Shown: piece by piece, positions 9,433-17,960 of the stretch
Layout of the letters: the number at the start of each line of letters is the position of its first letter
Numbering within the stretch: the first letter of the stretch is position 1
Made by a program: the position numbers and the translations under genes
NCBI RefSeq assembly: GCF_000270305.1
Contig: NC_015737.1
Location: forward strand, 1,674,501-1,738,500
Length of the DNA: 64,000 bases
DNA from: Clostridium sp. SY8519
GTDB taxonomy: Bacteria > Bacillota > Clostridia > Lachnospirales > Lachnospiraceae
Reading direction: 5' to 3'
The notes under the pieces: generated by a model
The model's input: the letters and a program-made list of their open reading frames with translations, nothing else
Database searches by the model: none
Told to the model about the DNA's origin: nothing

Positions 9433-11826
9433 ATGTCAGAAGAGAGACGGGAGGCAGTGATTCGGGTCTATGGAATCGTGCAGGGCGTCGGATTCCGTCC
9501 TTTTGTCAGCCGGATCGCGGATCAGCACCAGATCGCGGGCAGTGTCTGCAACAAAGGACCGTATGTGGAGATTGCGGCAGGAGGGAACCGGGATCAGATG
9601 GAGGCGTTTCTGTCTGATCTGGAGCACCGTCCGCCGGAGCGGGCAGTCATCCTGAAGATTGATGTGGAGGACCTGCCGGCGGGAAATGTGGCAGAAGACA
9701 GGTTTTCCATCATTGAAAGCGCGAAGGAAGAAGGGGAAATCTTTGTATCGCCGGACATCGCCACCTGTCCGACCTGCAGAAAAGAACTTTTTGATCCGTC
9801 CAACCGCAGATATCTGCATCCGTTTATCAACTGCACGTCCTGCGGTCCCCGGGTCACCATTCTGGACGGAATGCCCTATGACAGGGAACGGACCAGCATG
9901 AAGGAATTTCCCATGTGTCCGTCCTGCGAATACGAGTATACCCATGCGGAAACCAGGCGTTACGATGCCCAGCCCGTGTGCTGCAATGACTGCGGCCCCA
10001 GGGTCTATCTGCTGCCGACAGACAAAACGGCGCCGCTGCCGGTATCCGTGGATACCCTGCCGCCGGATCAGACAGACGCGGCAGCCATTACAGCCGCCCG
10101 GAGGACGATTGCGGAAGGGGGGATCGTGGCAATCAAAGGAATCGGGGGATTTCACCTGTGCTGCGACGCCACCAGCGAAGCGGCCGTAGCCCTTCTGCGC
10201 AGCCGGAAACGCCGGCCGGTGAAACCCTTTGCCGTGATGATGCGGGATCTGGATACCGTAAAACGGGAGTGCGAACTGCCGCCGGAACAGGCAGAAGTGC
10301 TGGACGGACACCAGAAGCCGATTATCCTGCTGAAAAAGAAGAAACAGCCGGACTGCCGGCTGGCGCCCTCCGTGGCGCCGGGCAACCCCACCGTAGGCGT
10401 GATGCTGCCTTACGCGCCGGTTCAGATGCTTCTGTTTACTTACACGGATTCCGTGAAAATGCCGGATTGTCTGGTGATGACCAGCGGCAACATTTCCGGC
10501 GCGCCGATCTGCCGGGACGACGAATCTGCCCGGACGGAACTGTCACAGATGTGTGACCTGATCCTGTCCCACAACCGGCGGATCCGGCTTCGGGCGGATG
10601 ATTCGGTGATGGATTTTTACAAGGGCAGGCCCTATATGATCCGGCGTTCCCGGGGATATGCCCCCCTTCCGTTTCTGCGGGAAGCGGAATGCAGCGGCAC
10701 GGTGCTTGCCATTGGCGGCGAGCTGAAAAACACTTTCTGCATCGGTCGGCATCATCTGTTTTACCCCTCGCCTTATGTGGGGGATATGGCGGATATCCGC
10801 ACCATACAGGCGCTGCGGGAATCCATTGCCAGAATGGAGGATCTGCTGGAGGCGCGGCCGGAGCTGGTGGCCTGTGACATGCATCCTAAGTATCATACGG
10901 TGGAAGTGGCGGAAAGCCTCGGGCTGCCGGTGGTGCAGGTGCAGCATCACTATGCCCATATCCTTTCCTGTATGGCGGAAAATGAGTGGGAAGAGGAAGT
11001 CATCGGCGTGTCCTTTGACGGCACCGGATACGGCACGGACCATACGATATGGGGCGGCGAGTTCCTGCGGGCATCCGTACGGGGATTTACCCGCCTGGGC
11101 AGCATAGATCCCTTCCTTCAGATCGGCGGCGACGCTTCTTCCAGAGAAGGCTGGCGGATCGCGGTTTCCATGCTGCTGGAAGGCGCCGAAACACGGGAAA
11201 AAGCGGAAGATCTGGTCCGGCGCCTGGAACTTTGTGATGAAAAGACCATGAAAGTCCAGGAAATGATGGCGGACCGCAGGATCAACAGTGTCTCTTCCAC
11301 CAGCGCAGGCCGTCTCTTTGACGCGGTCAGTGCCGTGCTTGGCATCTGCAGGCAGTCCTCTTTTGAAGGGGAGGCCTCTATGGCGCTGGAATTTGCGGCG
11401 GAATCCTGGGAAGAGAGCCATCCGGCAGGACAGAGGAAAGCAGACAGCCGGCAGCTGGGCAGGGCGGAAGACGGCCGTTTCCTGCTGCCCACCAGAGAAC
11501 TGTTTCTTTCCCTTGCGGCTTCCCGGCTTTCCGGCAGGGATCCAGAGCTTCTGGCATGGAAATTTCACAGGGATCTGGCGGAAGCCATACTGGCCGGCTG
11601 CAGGGAGGCGGAACGGGTGACCGGACTGCATACCGTGGCGTTAAGCGGCGGGGTGTTTCAGAACCGTCTGCTGCTGCGGATGACGGAGGAACTGCTTTCC
11701 GCCCATGGATTTCGGGTGCTGCTGCACAGCATGGTGCCGGCGAACGACGGCGGAATCGCGCTGGGACAGGCGGTATATGCCATGGAACAGCTGAATCAGA
11801 GAAAAAAATCAGAAAAGGAGAATTGA
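9433..11826 (+). CDS. hypF: HypF carbamoyltransferase of [NiFe] hydrogenase maturation
   Basis: A 797-residue enzyme that makes the carbamoyl group, from carbamoyl phosphate and ATP, and transfers it to the HypE C-terminal cysteine as the source of cyanide. Domains in order: acylphosphatase (about 8-95, with VQGVGFRPF), two zinc fingers (CPTCRKEL with CTSCGPR; CPSCEYEY with CNDCGPR), a YrdC-like domain (about 215-390) and a Kae1-like domain (about 400-790) with the HHYAH metal site and a C-terminal SGGVFQNRLLL. Length and motifs are standard and intact. Start at 9433 follows AAAGGAGGG. It ends one base before hypC. Confidence 0.97.
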   Translation: MSEERREAVIRVYGIVQGVGFRPFVSRIADQHQIAGSVCNKGPYVEIAAGGNRDQMEAFLSDLEHRPPERAVILKIDVEDLPAGNVAEDRFSIIESAKEEGEIFVSPDIATCPTCRKELFDPSNRRYLHPFINCTSCGPRVTILDGMPYDRERTSMKEFPMCPSCEYEYTHAETRRYDAQPVCCNDCGPRVYLLPTDKTAPLPVSVDTLPPDQTDAAAITAARRTIAEGGIVAIKGIGGFHLCCDATSEAAVALLRSRKRRPVKPFAVMMRDLDTVKRECELPPEQAEVLDGHQKPIILLKKKKQPDCRLAPSVAPGNPTVGVMLPYAPVQMLLFTYTDSVKMPDCLVMTSGNISGAPICRDDESARTELSQMCDLILSHNRRIRLRADDSVMDFYKGRPYMIRRSRGYAPLPFLREAECSGTVLAIGGELKNTFCIGRHHLFYPSPYVGDMADIRTIQALRESIARMEDLLEARPELVACDMHPKYHTVEVAESLGLPVVQVQHHYAHILSCMAENEWEEEVIGVSFDGTGYGTDHTIWGGEFLRASVRGFTRLGSIDPFLQIGGDASSREGWRIAVSMLLEGAETREKAEDLVRRLELCDEKTMKVQEMMADRRINSVSSTSAGRLFDAVSAVLGICRQSSFEGEASMALEFAAESWEESHPAGQRKADSRQLGRAEDGRFLLPTRELFLSLAASRLSGRDPELLAWKFHRDLAEAILAGCREAERVTGLHTVALSGGVFQNRLLLRMTEELLSAHGFRVLLHSMVPANDGGIALGQAVYAMEQLNQRKKSEKEN

Positions 11827-11827
11827 T

Positions 11828-12037
11828 ATGTGTGTAGGATTACCGGCAAGAGTTGTAAAAGTAAAAGACGGAACCGCTCTGGTAGATGCTTCCGGCGCGA
11901 AGAGAGAAGTCTCCGCGGAGCTGCTGGATGAGCTGGATCCGGGAGATTATGTGATGGTGCACGCAGGGGTGGCGATCGCGAAAATCACCGATGACGATGA
12001 AGACGAGACAGATGCGCTGATGGATGAGCTTCTGTAG
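11828..12037 (+). CDS. hypC: HypC chaperone
   Basis: A 69-residue HypC/HybG protein. It begins MCVGLPARV: Cys2 is the residue that binds the Fe(CN)2CO unit together with HypD. The C-terminus is acidic (DDDEDETD). An AAGGAG inside the end of hypF serves as ribosome site. In normal [NiFe] maturation HypC carries the iron unit to the large subunit; no large subunit is in this window. Confidence 0.95.
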   Translation: MCVGLPARVVKVKDGTALVDASGAKREVSAELLDELDPGDYVMVHAGVAIAKITDDDEDETDALMDELL

Positions 12038-12051
12038 GAAGGGGTAGGGAC

Positions 12052-13098
12052 ATGAGCGAAGGGAAAAAAACTGCCCGGGAGATTATCACAGAGTACCATG
12101 GGCCGAAAATACGGATTATGGAGGTCTGCGGAACCCATACCCATGAGATTTTCCGTCTGGGAATCCGCAGAATTCTGCCGGAAAGCATCGAGCTGATCTC
12201 CGGCCCCGGCTGTCCGGTCTGCGTGACGCCGGTGGGATATATCGATGAGGCGGTGATGCTGGCGCTTCAGCACCACTGTACCATCTGTACCTTCGGCGAT
12301 CTGATCCGGGTGCCGGGATCTGAGATGAGTCTGGCCGGTGCGCGGGCGGAAGGCGCGAAAATCCAGACCGTCTACACGCCGACAGACGCCTATGAATACG
12401 CGAAAAACCACAGGGATGAGCAGGTGGTGTTTCTGGCAGTGGGATTTGAGACCACGACGCCCTCCGCGTGTCTGGCAGTGACCAGGGCGCAGAACGACGG
12501 ACTGGACAATTTTTCCATCCTGACGGCGAATAAAACCATGGGCAACGCTTACCGGGCTCTGAAGGGAAGCGCGGACGCGTTCCTGTATCCGGGCCATGTC
12601 AACGCCATTACGGGAACAGAAATCTGCGAAGAACTGGTGCAGGAGGGCATTTCCGGCGTAGTGGCCGGATTTACGGCCAAAGAACTGCTGACCGCGCTGG
12701 CATATACCATTGTCAAAGTACAGGAAGGAAAGCCGTTTTTCAAAAACTGCTATCCGCGGGTGGTGACCCGGGAAGGCAGCATTGCCGGCAAACAGATGAT
12801 GGAGACGGTGATGGAACCCTGTGATTCGGAATGGCGGGGGCTTGGCGTAATCCCCATGTCCGGACTGAAACTGCGGGAAGAATACGCGGCCTATGATGCC
12901 CGCAGAAAATACGGACTTCCGCGGATTCAGGGAAAAGCGAACCCGGCCTGCCGCTGCGGCGAGGTGCTGCAGGGCAAATGCAGGCCCTGTGACTGTCCGG
13001 TTTTCGGCAGGGGATGTACGCCGCAGCATCCGGTGGGCGCCTGCATGGTGTCCAACGAAGGCGCCTGCTCGGCGTATTACGCGTACGGCATGGAGTAA
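12052..13098 (+). CDS. hypD: HypD iron-sulfur protein
   Basis: A 348-residue HypD, the scaffold on which iron receives cyanide and CO. Visible motifs are EVCGTHTHEIFR, GPGCPVC, and a C-terminal cysteine-rich block (CRCGEVLQGKC to GACMVSNEGAC) that holds the 4Fe-4S cluster. All characteristic cysteines are present. It lies 14 bases after hypC, in the common C-D-E order. Confidence 0.96.
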   Translation: MSEGKKTAREIITEYHGPKIRIMEVCGTHTHEIFRLGIRRILPESIELISGPGCPVCVTPVGYIDEAVMLALQHHCTICTFGDLIRVPGSEMSLAGARAEGAKIQTVYTPTDAYEYAKNHRDEQVVFLAVGFETTTPSACLAVTRAQNDGLDNFSILTANKTMGNAYRALKGSADAFLYPGHVNAITGTEICEELVQEGISGVVAGFTAKELLTALAYTIVKVQEGKPFFKNCYPRVVTREGSIAGKQMMETVMEPCDSEWRGLGVIPMSGLKLREEYAAYDARRKYGLPRIQGKANPACRCGEVLQGKCRPCDCPVFGRGCTPQHPVGACMVSNEGACSAYYAYGME

Positions 13099-13158
13099 CA
13101 GATCAAACAGAAGATTTTGCATACAGGCGGCAGAACTGCCGCCGGCGAGGAGAAAGAG

Positions 13159-14166
13159 ATGAGCAGTGATAAAGTGACACTTGCACACGGTGCAGGGGGC
13201 AGACAGACAGCAGAGTTAATTGAACGGGTATTCCAGGCACATTTTTCCAATCCGGAGTTTACTTCAGATGACGCGGCGGTTCTGCGGATCGGCGCAGAGC
13301 GCCTGGCGTTTACCACAGACGGATTTATCGTGTCTCCCTATGAATTTCCGGGAGGAAATGTGGGAAAACTGAGTATCTGCGGCACGGTCAACGATCTGTC
13401 CTGCATGGGGGCAAAACCGCTGTACCTGTCCTGCGCCTTCGTCATTGAAGAGGGATTTCCCATGGAAAAACTGGAGGAAATTGCTGCCGCCATGGAGAAG
13501 ACAGCAAAGGAAGCCGGTGTGCGGATTGTGGCCGGTGATACCAAGGTGGCCGGCAAGGGTCAGGTGGACCATGTGTTTATCACAACCACCGGAATCGGAC
13601 AGATCATGGACGGCGTGCAGACTTCCGGCGCCCTGGCGCGGCCGGGGGACGCGGTGATTGTCACCGGTGATGTGGGACGCCACGGCTGCACCATCCTTCT
13701 TGCCAGAGACGAATACGGCATAGACGCGGATGTAACCAGCGACTGCGCGCCCCTCTGGGATGTGGTCCGCTCCATGTTTGACGTGACAAAAGATATCCAC
13801 GCGGTGCGGGATGCCACAAGAGGCGGCGTGGGCACCGTACTGTATGAAATCGCGGAACAGAGCAATGTGGGCATCCGTCTGGACGCCCAGGCAATTCCGG
13901 TAGACGGCGCGGTATCCGGCGTCTGCGGCATGCTGGGCTTGGAACCGCTGTATCTGGCCTGCGAGGGCCGTCTGGTGGTATTTGTTCCGAAAGAAGAGGC
14001 ACAGGCAGTGGTAGAGGCGCTGCGCGGACAGAAATATTCGGCCAATGCTGCGATTATCGGAGAAGTGACAGAAGATAACGCCGGCAAAGTAATCATGACG
14101 ACTGAGATCGGAGCGCAGACCGTACTGCCGCAGCCGGGCGGAGAGCTGCTGCCCCGTATCTGCTGA
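13159..14166 (+). CDS. hypE: HypE dehydratase
   Basis: A 335-residue HypE of the PurM/ThiL ATP-binding fold. It dehydrates the carbamoylated C-terminal cysteine to a thiocyanate. The protein ends PRIC, so the acceptor cysteine (Cys335) is present and the cyanide route should work. AHGAGGRQ at the start and DDAAVL are typical. The start at 13159 follows GGCGAGGAGAAAG. With HypF, HypC and HypD it completes the Fe(CN)2CO assembly set, while the nickel-inserting HypA and HypB are missing. Confidence 0.95.
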   Translation: MSSDKVTLAHGAGGRQTAELIERVFQAHFSNPEFTSDDAAVLRIGAERLAFTTDGFIVSPYEFPGGNVGKLSICGTVNDLSCMGAKPLYLSCAFVIEEGFPMEKLEEIAAAMEKTAKEAGVRIVAGDTKVAGKGQVDHVFITTTGIGQIMDGVQTSGALARPGDAVIVTGDVGRHGCTILLARDEYGIDADVTSDCAPLWDVVRSMFDVTKDIHAVRDATRGGVGTVLYEIAEQSNVGIRLDAQAIPVDGAVSGVCGMLGLEPLYLACEGRLVVFVPKEEAQAVVEALRGQKYSANAAIIGEVTEDNAGKVIMTTEIGAQTVLPQPGGELLPRIC

Positions 14167-14177
14167 GAGGAAAAGAT

Positions 14178-15518
14178 ATGATCGATTTACACAAACAGAC
14201 AGACACTCCGGTGGATCTTACGGAACGTCCCATCGGGGAGGTCTGCGTCGGTACACCGCCCTTTCCGCAGGGGCTGGAATACTGCGCGCCGGCCCGGGGA
14301 CACTGGACCATCGCCCATACTCCCATGCTGATTCCCGGAAGTTATATGATCTATCTGTGCGCTTCCGCCTGTATGCGGGGGGTGGTGCTGTCTGTGCTGG
14401 AATATGAGGGCATGGACCGGTTCTCTATGATAATCCTGAAGGATGAGGATATCTATGAAGGCAATCTGGAGCAGGTGATGATCGACGGAATCTGTGAAAT
14501 CATTGACGGACTTAAGGAGCATCCGCCGATTGTCATGCCCTTTACCAGCTGTATCCACCATTTCCTGGCCTGCGATACCACATATATTTATGAGGTTCTG
14601 CGCAGCCGATATCCGGATATCGATTTTGTGGAATGCTTTATGATACCCACCATCCGCAAAGGGCATATTACCCCGGAGGAACTGATGCAGGTCAATCTGT
14701 ACGATGCCCTGGAAGAGGGGCTGGAAAAGGACCGGAGCGTCAATCTCATCGGATGCAATTACCCGGCGGATCCGGCAGATGACTACTGCAGGATGCTTCT
14801 GGCAGCAGGCTACCGCCTGCGGAATCTGCCCGCAATGGAAACCTATCAGGAATACAAAGATATGGCCAGAAGCGCGGCCAATCTCTATACAGCGCCGGTT
14901 GCCCGGTTTTCTGCCCGGAAGCTGGAAAAACGGCTGAACCAGCAGGATCTGTATCTGCCGTCAGTCTGCACCTTTTCGGAAATCCGACAGGCGCTGACGG
15001 ATCTGGCGGATACCCTTCAGATTCCGCTGCCGGATCTGGACGCCATGCAGGCGGAAGCGGAAGCAGCGGCCGCCAAAGCGCGGAAACTGCTGGGCGACAC
15101 CCCCATTGCCCTGGACTACGAGGTGATTCCTCGCTTCTGTTCCATGGCCCGGATGCTGACGGAGCTGGGTTTCCATGTCACGGATCTTTATTCCGATTAT
15201 GTCCTGCCGGAGGAGCAGGAAGACCTGGACTGGCTGAAGGAACACGTGCCGGAGCTTGTATTCCACGCCACATCCGGCTATGCCTGCCGCATGGAGGAAA
15301 ATATCAAACGGCCGGAGCCGGAAAGAAAGATACTGGCGATTGGCCAGAAGGCGGCTTATTTTACGGGAACCGCCCATTTTGTAAATATGCTGGAATATAA
15401 CGGGCTCTGGGGCTTTCACGGGATTGTCCGGCTGATGGAACTGATGATGGAAGCCTATGAGCAGGAAAGCAATGTACCGGAGATTATTTCGGTCAAGGCA
15501 TGGGGCTGCCATGCATAA
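14178..15518 (+). CDS. Nitrogenase component-1-like subunit A2
   Basis: A 446-residue component-1 family protein, paralogous to A1 (shared block at METYQEYKDMARSAANL). Possible cluster ligands are Cys23, Cys36, Cys61, Cys65, Cys125 and Cys132. It starts 11 bases after hypE behind GAGAGGAAAAG. It forms a second A/B pair with the next gene, separate from the first pair by the hyd and hyp genes. By analogy with NifDK and NifEN, one pair may be catalytic and the other an assembly scaffold; the sequence alone does not say which. Confidence 0.8.
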   Translation: MIDLHKQTDTPVDLTERPIGEVCVGTPPFPQGLEYCAPARGHWTIAHTPMLIPGSYMIYLCASACMRGVVLSVLEYEGMDRFSMIILKDEDIYEGNLEQVMIDGICEIIDGLKEHPPIVMPFTSCIHHFLACDTTYIYEVLRSRYPDIDFVECFMIPTIRKGHITPEELMQVNLYDALEEGLEKDRSVNLIGCNYPADPADDYCRMLLAAGYRLRNLPAMETYQEYKDMARSAANLYTAPVARFSARKLEKRLNQQDLYLPSVCTFSEIRQALTDLADTLQIPLPDLDAMQAEAEAAAAKARKLLGDTPIALDYEVIPRFCSMARMLTELGFHVTDLYSDYVLPEEQEDLDWLKEHVPELVFHATSGYACRMEENIKRPEPERKILAIGQKAAYFTGTAHFVNMLEYNGLWGFHGIVRLMELMMEAYEQESNVPEIISVKAWGCHA

Positions 15519-15531
15519 GAAGGAAGCAGGA

Positions 15532-16779
15532 ATGAAACAGGTATATCACAATCTGTGTACATATTCGGCAGATTTGTTCGGTGTGAATTCCGCACTGTAT
15601 GAGCTGGGAGGACTTTTGGTCATGCATGACGCCTCCGGCTGCAATTCCACCTACAATACGCACGATGAACCCCGCTGGTACACCATGGAAAGCATGGTAT
15701 ACGTATCGGGACTGAATGAAAAAGATGCCATTCTGGGCAATGACCAGCGCCTGATTGACGATGTCTGCGCAGTGGCAGAGAAAGAACATCCAAAATTTAT
15801 CGGACTCACCCGGTCGGTGCTTCCGACTTATATGGGTACGGATCTGAAGGGAATTGCCCGGGTGATTGAAAAACGGACCGGAATCCCGACCTTCGGGTTT
15901 CCCACAAACGGAATGGACAGTTATGTGCTGGGGGCCGGTGCCGCCTTTCGCGCCATTGCGGAGCGGTTTCTTCCGAAGGCGCAGCCGGAAAATCACCTGC
16001 AGGATACCGACGGCGCCGGCCGTTCGGATGCTTCTGCCTGCGCAGCAGACAGGATCCGCCTGAATCTGATGGGAGTCACTCCCCTGGACTTTTCTGTCTG
16101 CGGCAATGTGGAAGCACTGACGGAAACCATGGAACATGCCGGATTTGAGATTCTCAGCAACTGGGCCATGGGCAGCACCCTGGAGGATCTGCAGCAGGCG
16201 CCGGCGGCAGATGTGAGTCTGGTGGTATCCGTGACCGGGCTGCCGGCGGCGGAGTATCTGTATGAAACCTATGGGGTTCCCTATGTACTGGGCATTCCGG
16301 TGGGACGGGAAGTGACAAAGCAGCTGGAAATACTGATCCGCAGGGCCTTTGACACCGGCAGGAATCAGAGCCTGTTTGCCCTCCGGCGGACACCGCTGCC
16401 ACAGAGGGATTTCCGGGAGTGCGGCCGGAAAATCCGGATCATAGGGGAAGCCTTTCACTGTGCCTCCCTGCGCTGTTATCTGGAATGGACCTATGGCTGC
16501 CGGGACGTATCGATTCTGTGCCCGCTGGAACGGGACGGCGGAGTCCTGCGGGAGACAGATGCCCGCCTGAGCGATGAAGCATCTGTGGCGGACTGGATTT
16601 CCGAGGCGGAAGTCGTGATTGCGGATCCTGTATATCAGCGTGTCACAGGGCCGGACATCCGGTTTCTGAAGGATCCCCACGATGCTTATTCCGGCCGGAT
16701 GTACCACAGGATCGGCAGGCGGTTTGTGGGAGCGGACGCGGATCCCTTTCCGGAATTTCATCACGAACTGCAGGAGTAG
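15532..16779 (+). CDS. Nitrogenase component-1-like subunit B2
   Basis: A 415-residue homologue of B1 at 8308, sharing the LGG, GC and DEPRW segments (Cys37 aligns with Cys37 of B1) and the PTNG motif. Cys9 is a further candidate ligand. The start at 15532 has AAGGAAG at 15519-15525; an upstream ATG at 15511 overlaps the preceding gene and has a weaker site. It is the last gene of the operon, followed by the terminator at 16805-16857. Confidence 0.8.
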   Translation: MKQVYHNLCTYSADLFGVNSALYELGGLLVMHDASGCNSTYNTHDEPRWYTMESMVYVSGLNEKDAILGNDQRLIDDVCAVAEKEHPKFIGLTRSVLPTYMGTDLKGIARVIEKRTGIPTFGFPTNGMDSYVLGAGAAFRAIAERFLPKAQPENHLQDTDGAGRSDASACAADRIRLNLMGVTPLDFSVCGNVEALTETMEHAGFEILSNWAMGSTLEDLQQAPAADVSLVVSVTGLPAAEYLYETYGVPYVLGIPVGREVTKQLEILIRRAFDTGRNQSLFALRRTPLPQRDFRECGRKIRIIGEAFHCASLRCYLEWTYGCRDVSILCPLERDGGVLRETDARLSDEASVADWISEAEVVIADPVYQRVTGPDIRFLKDPHDAYSGRMYHRIGRRFVGADADPFPEFHHELQE

Positions 16780-16804
16780 GAGCAGGAATCCGTAACTGTG
16801 GAAA

Positions 16805-16857
16805 AAACCGGAAGACGCCGGATTCAGTCATCTGCTGAATCCGGCGTCTTCCGGTTT
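16805..16857. terminator. Long hairpin between convergent genes
   Basis: A perfect 23-bp stem (16805-16827 with 16835-16857), 7-base loop. On the minus strand it is followed by six T residues, so it clearly serves the lysozyme gene at 16885; on the plus strand it ends the operon with a weaker T tract. Confidence 0.85.
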
Positions 16858-16884
16858 CGGGCTTATATGATCGCTTCCCGGGAA

Positions 16885-17460
16885 TCAGGCGAATTTCTTA
16901 TACCAGTAGTTCGCCTTGGAGATTCTGCGGGACATGGCCGGAATACCGGCCCGTTCATAGGTCACTTCAAAATATCTGGTTGCCTGGGCGACCGAGCTGT
17001 CATTTCTCGCCATACGTCTTTTCAGTCCGGAGCAGTCTTTGTAGACCATGAATTTCAGCTGGGTCTTCAGGTTGCCGGTACCGGTCCCCTGTTTGCGGGC
17101 ATACCGCCTCAGGGCGCTTTTGCGGGAGCCGGTCCACTGGATCAGTCCGTAACAGCTTCCGCTGCGGGAAGTGGCGGAAATGCCGGATTCCTGGTCCATA
17201 TTTCCGAGAATGCCCGCGGTGGCTTTCTTGGAGAAGCCCTGGGAACGCAGGAAGTTCCAGGCAGTTCTGGCCCGCGCGGTCTTGGAACGGGAAGCTGCCT
17301 GTGCCGGCTGTGCGATGGATCCGGCAACGGAGGCTGCCATCACTGCAGCCAGCGCAAAGGTCAGGACTTTTCGGAAGGGTTTCTTTTTATGGGAAGCAGA
17401 TAAATGTCTGGAATCAGTATCGGGTGTCTGTGTGCAGGATTCTGCATGTGCGAATATCAT
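16885..17460 (-). CDS. Secreted phage-tail-type lysozyme
   Basis: A 191-residue exported protein. A basic start and a hydrophobic stretch (about residues 30-50) ending QPAQAA mark a signal peptide cut near residue 56. The mature part (about 60-190) matches the phage tail lysozyme fold: FLRSQGFSKKATAGILGNMDQESG, with the glutamate of DQESG the likely catalytic residue, followed by YGLIQWTG. It should hydrolyse peptidoglycan outside the cell. AAGGAGA lies just before the start. It is a single gene that meets the nitrogenase-like operon head to head at a shared terminator. Whether it is a host autolysin or a captured phage gene is unclear. Confidence 0.8.
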   Translation of the reverse strand: MIFAHAESCTQTPDTDSRHLSASHKKKPFRKVLTFALAAVMAASVAGSIAQPAQAASRSKTARARTAWNFLRSQGFSKKATAGILGNMDQESGISATSRSGSCYGLIQWTGSRKSALRRYARKQGTGTGNLKTQLKFMVYKDCSGLKRRMARNDSSVAQATRYFEVTYERAGIPAMSRRISKANYWYKKFA

Positions 17461-17960
17461 AAGGTCTCCTTTGACAAATTTCTTTTTCTTCTGTAAATAA
17501 TCACATCAAATCACATCAGCTCATTGCATCCGATTGCATCGGCGGAGCCGGCAGATGCAGCCGCGGCCGTTGCCCGGCCGGATAAATGTTACGTAAATAT
17601 TACAACAAATTGAAAAATATTGCAAGTTATGTGACGGAATGTTTATGAAATATTTATGGAAAAGTTACTGCAAAAAACATCCAAAGGCCAGTGTTTCTGC
17701 GGGATACAGAAGAATTTGAAAATAAAAAATTTTTGACATTCTGTGGGGGGAATCCCGGTTGAAAAACAGTTTTTTTGCGTTATAATTAGGCATAGATCAG
17801 GCAGAAAATCCACGGGTTTTCCGTCCGTGCAGCCTGACTGCTAAGGGATGATTTCATGTTTTACGGCACGCAGACAGTTTATCATCAGATCAGCCGGTCT
17901 GCTGCGGGACACATGCGGCTGATCTTCTGAACATTTATTCTGAAAGGGTATGATTCAATC
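17461..17960 (+). other. AT-rich intergenic region between divergent cell-wall genes
   Basis: Five hundred bases without a gene, much richer in A and T than its surroundings. It holds the promoter at 17759-17786 and a leader of about 170 bases with two hairpins, one of them a 10-bp stem at 17887-17896 with 17916-17925 without a T tract. I do not recognise a known riboswitch. Confidence 0.5.
17759..17786 (+). promoter_or_regulatory. Promoter of the NlpC/P60 gene
   Basis: TTGAAA (17759-17764), 16-base spacer with a T run, TATAAT (17781-17786). Confidence 0.7.

Noticed and set aside
5890..14166. A normal hydrogenase gene cluster with its maturases
   Set aside because: No [FeFe] or [NiFe] catalytic subunit, no HydG, no HypA/HypB and no endopeptidase are in the window.
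15493..16764. A 423-codon minus-strand frame opposite the B2 subunit
   Set aside because: Shadow frame in GC-rich sequence, Pro/His/Arg-rich without motifs; the plus-strand gene is clearly real.
3783..16779. A standard nitrogen-fixing nitrogenase cluster
   Set aside because: NifB, NifV, the true NifD/NifK ligands and length are missing; only nitrogenase-like families are present.
17787..17960. A cyclic-di-AMP riboswitch before the NlpC/P60 gene, common for wall hydrolases
   Set aside because: The conserved purine-rich cores of that class are not visible in the leader.
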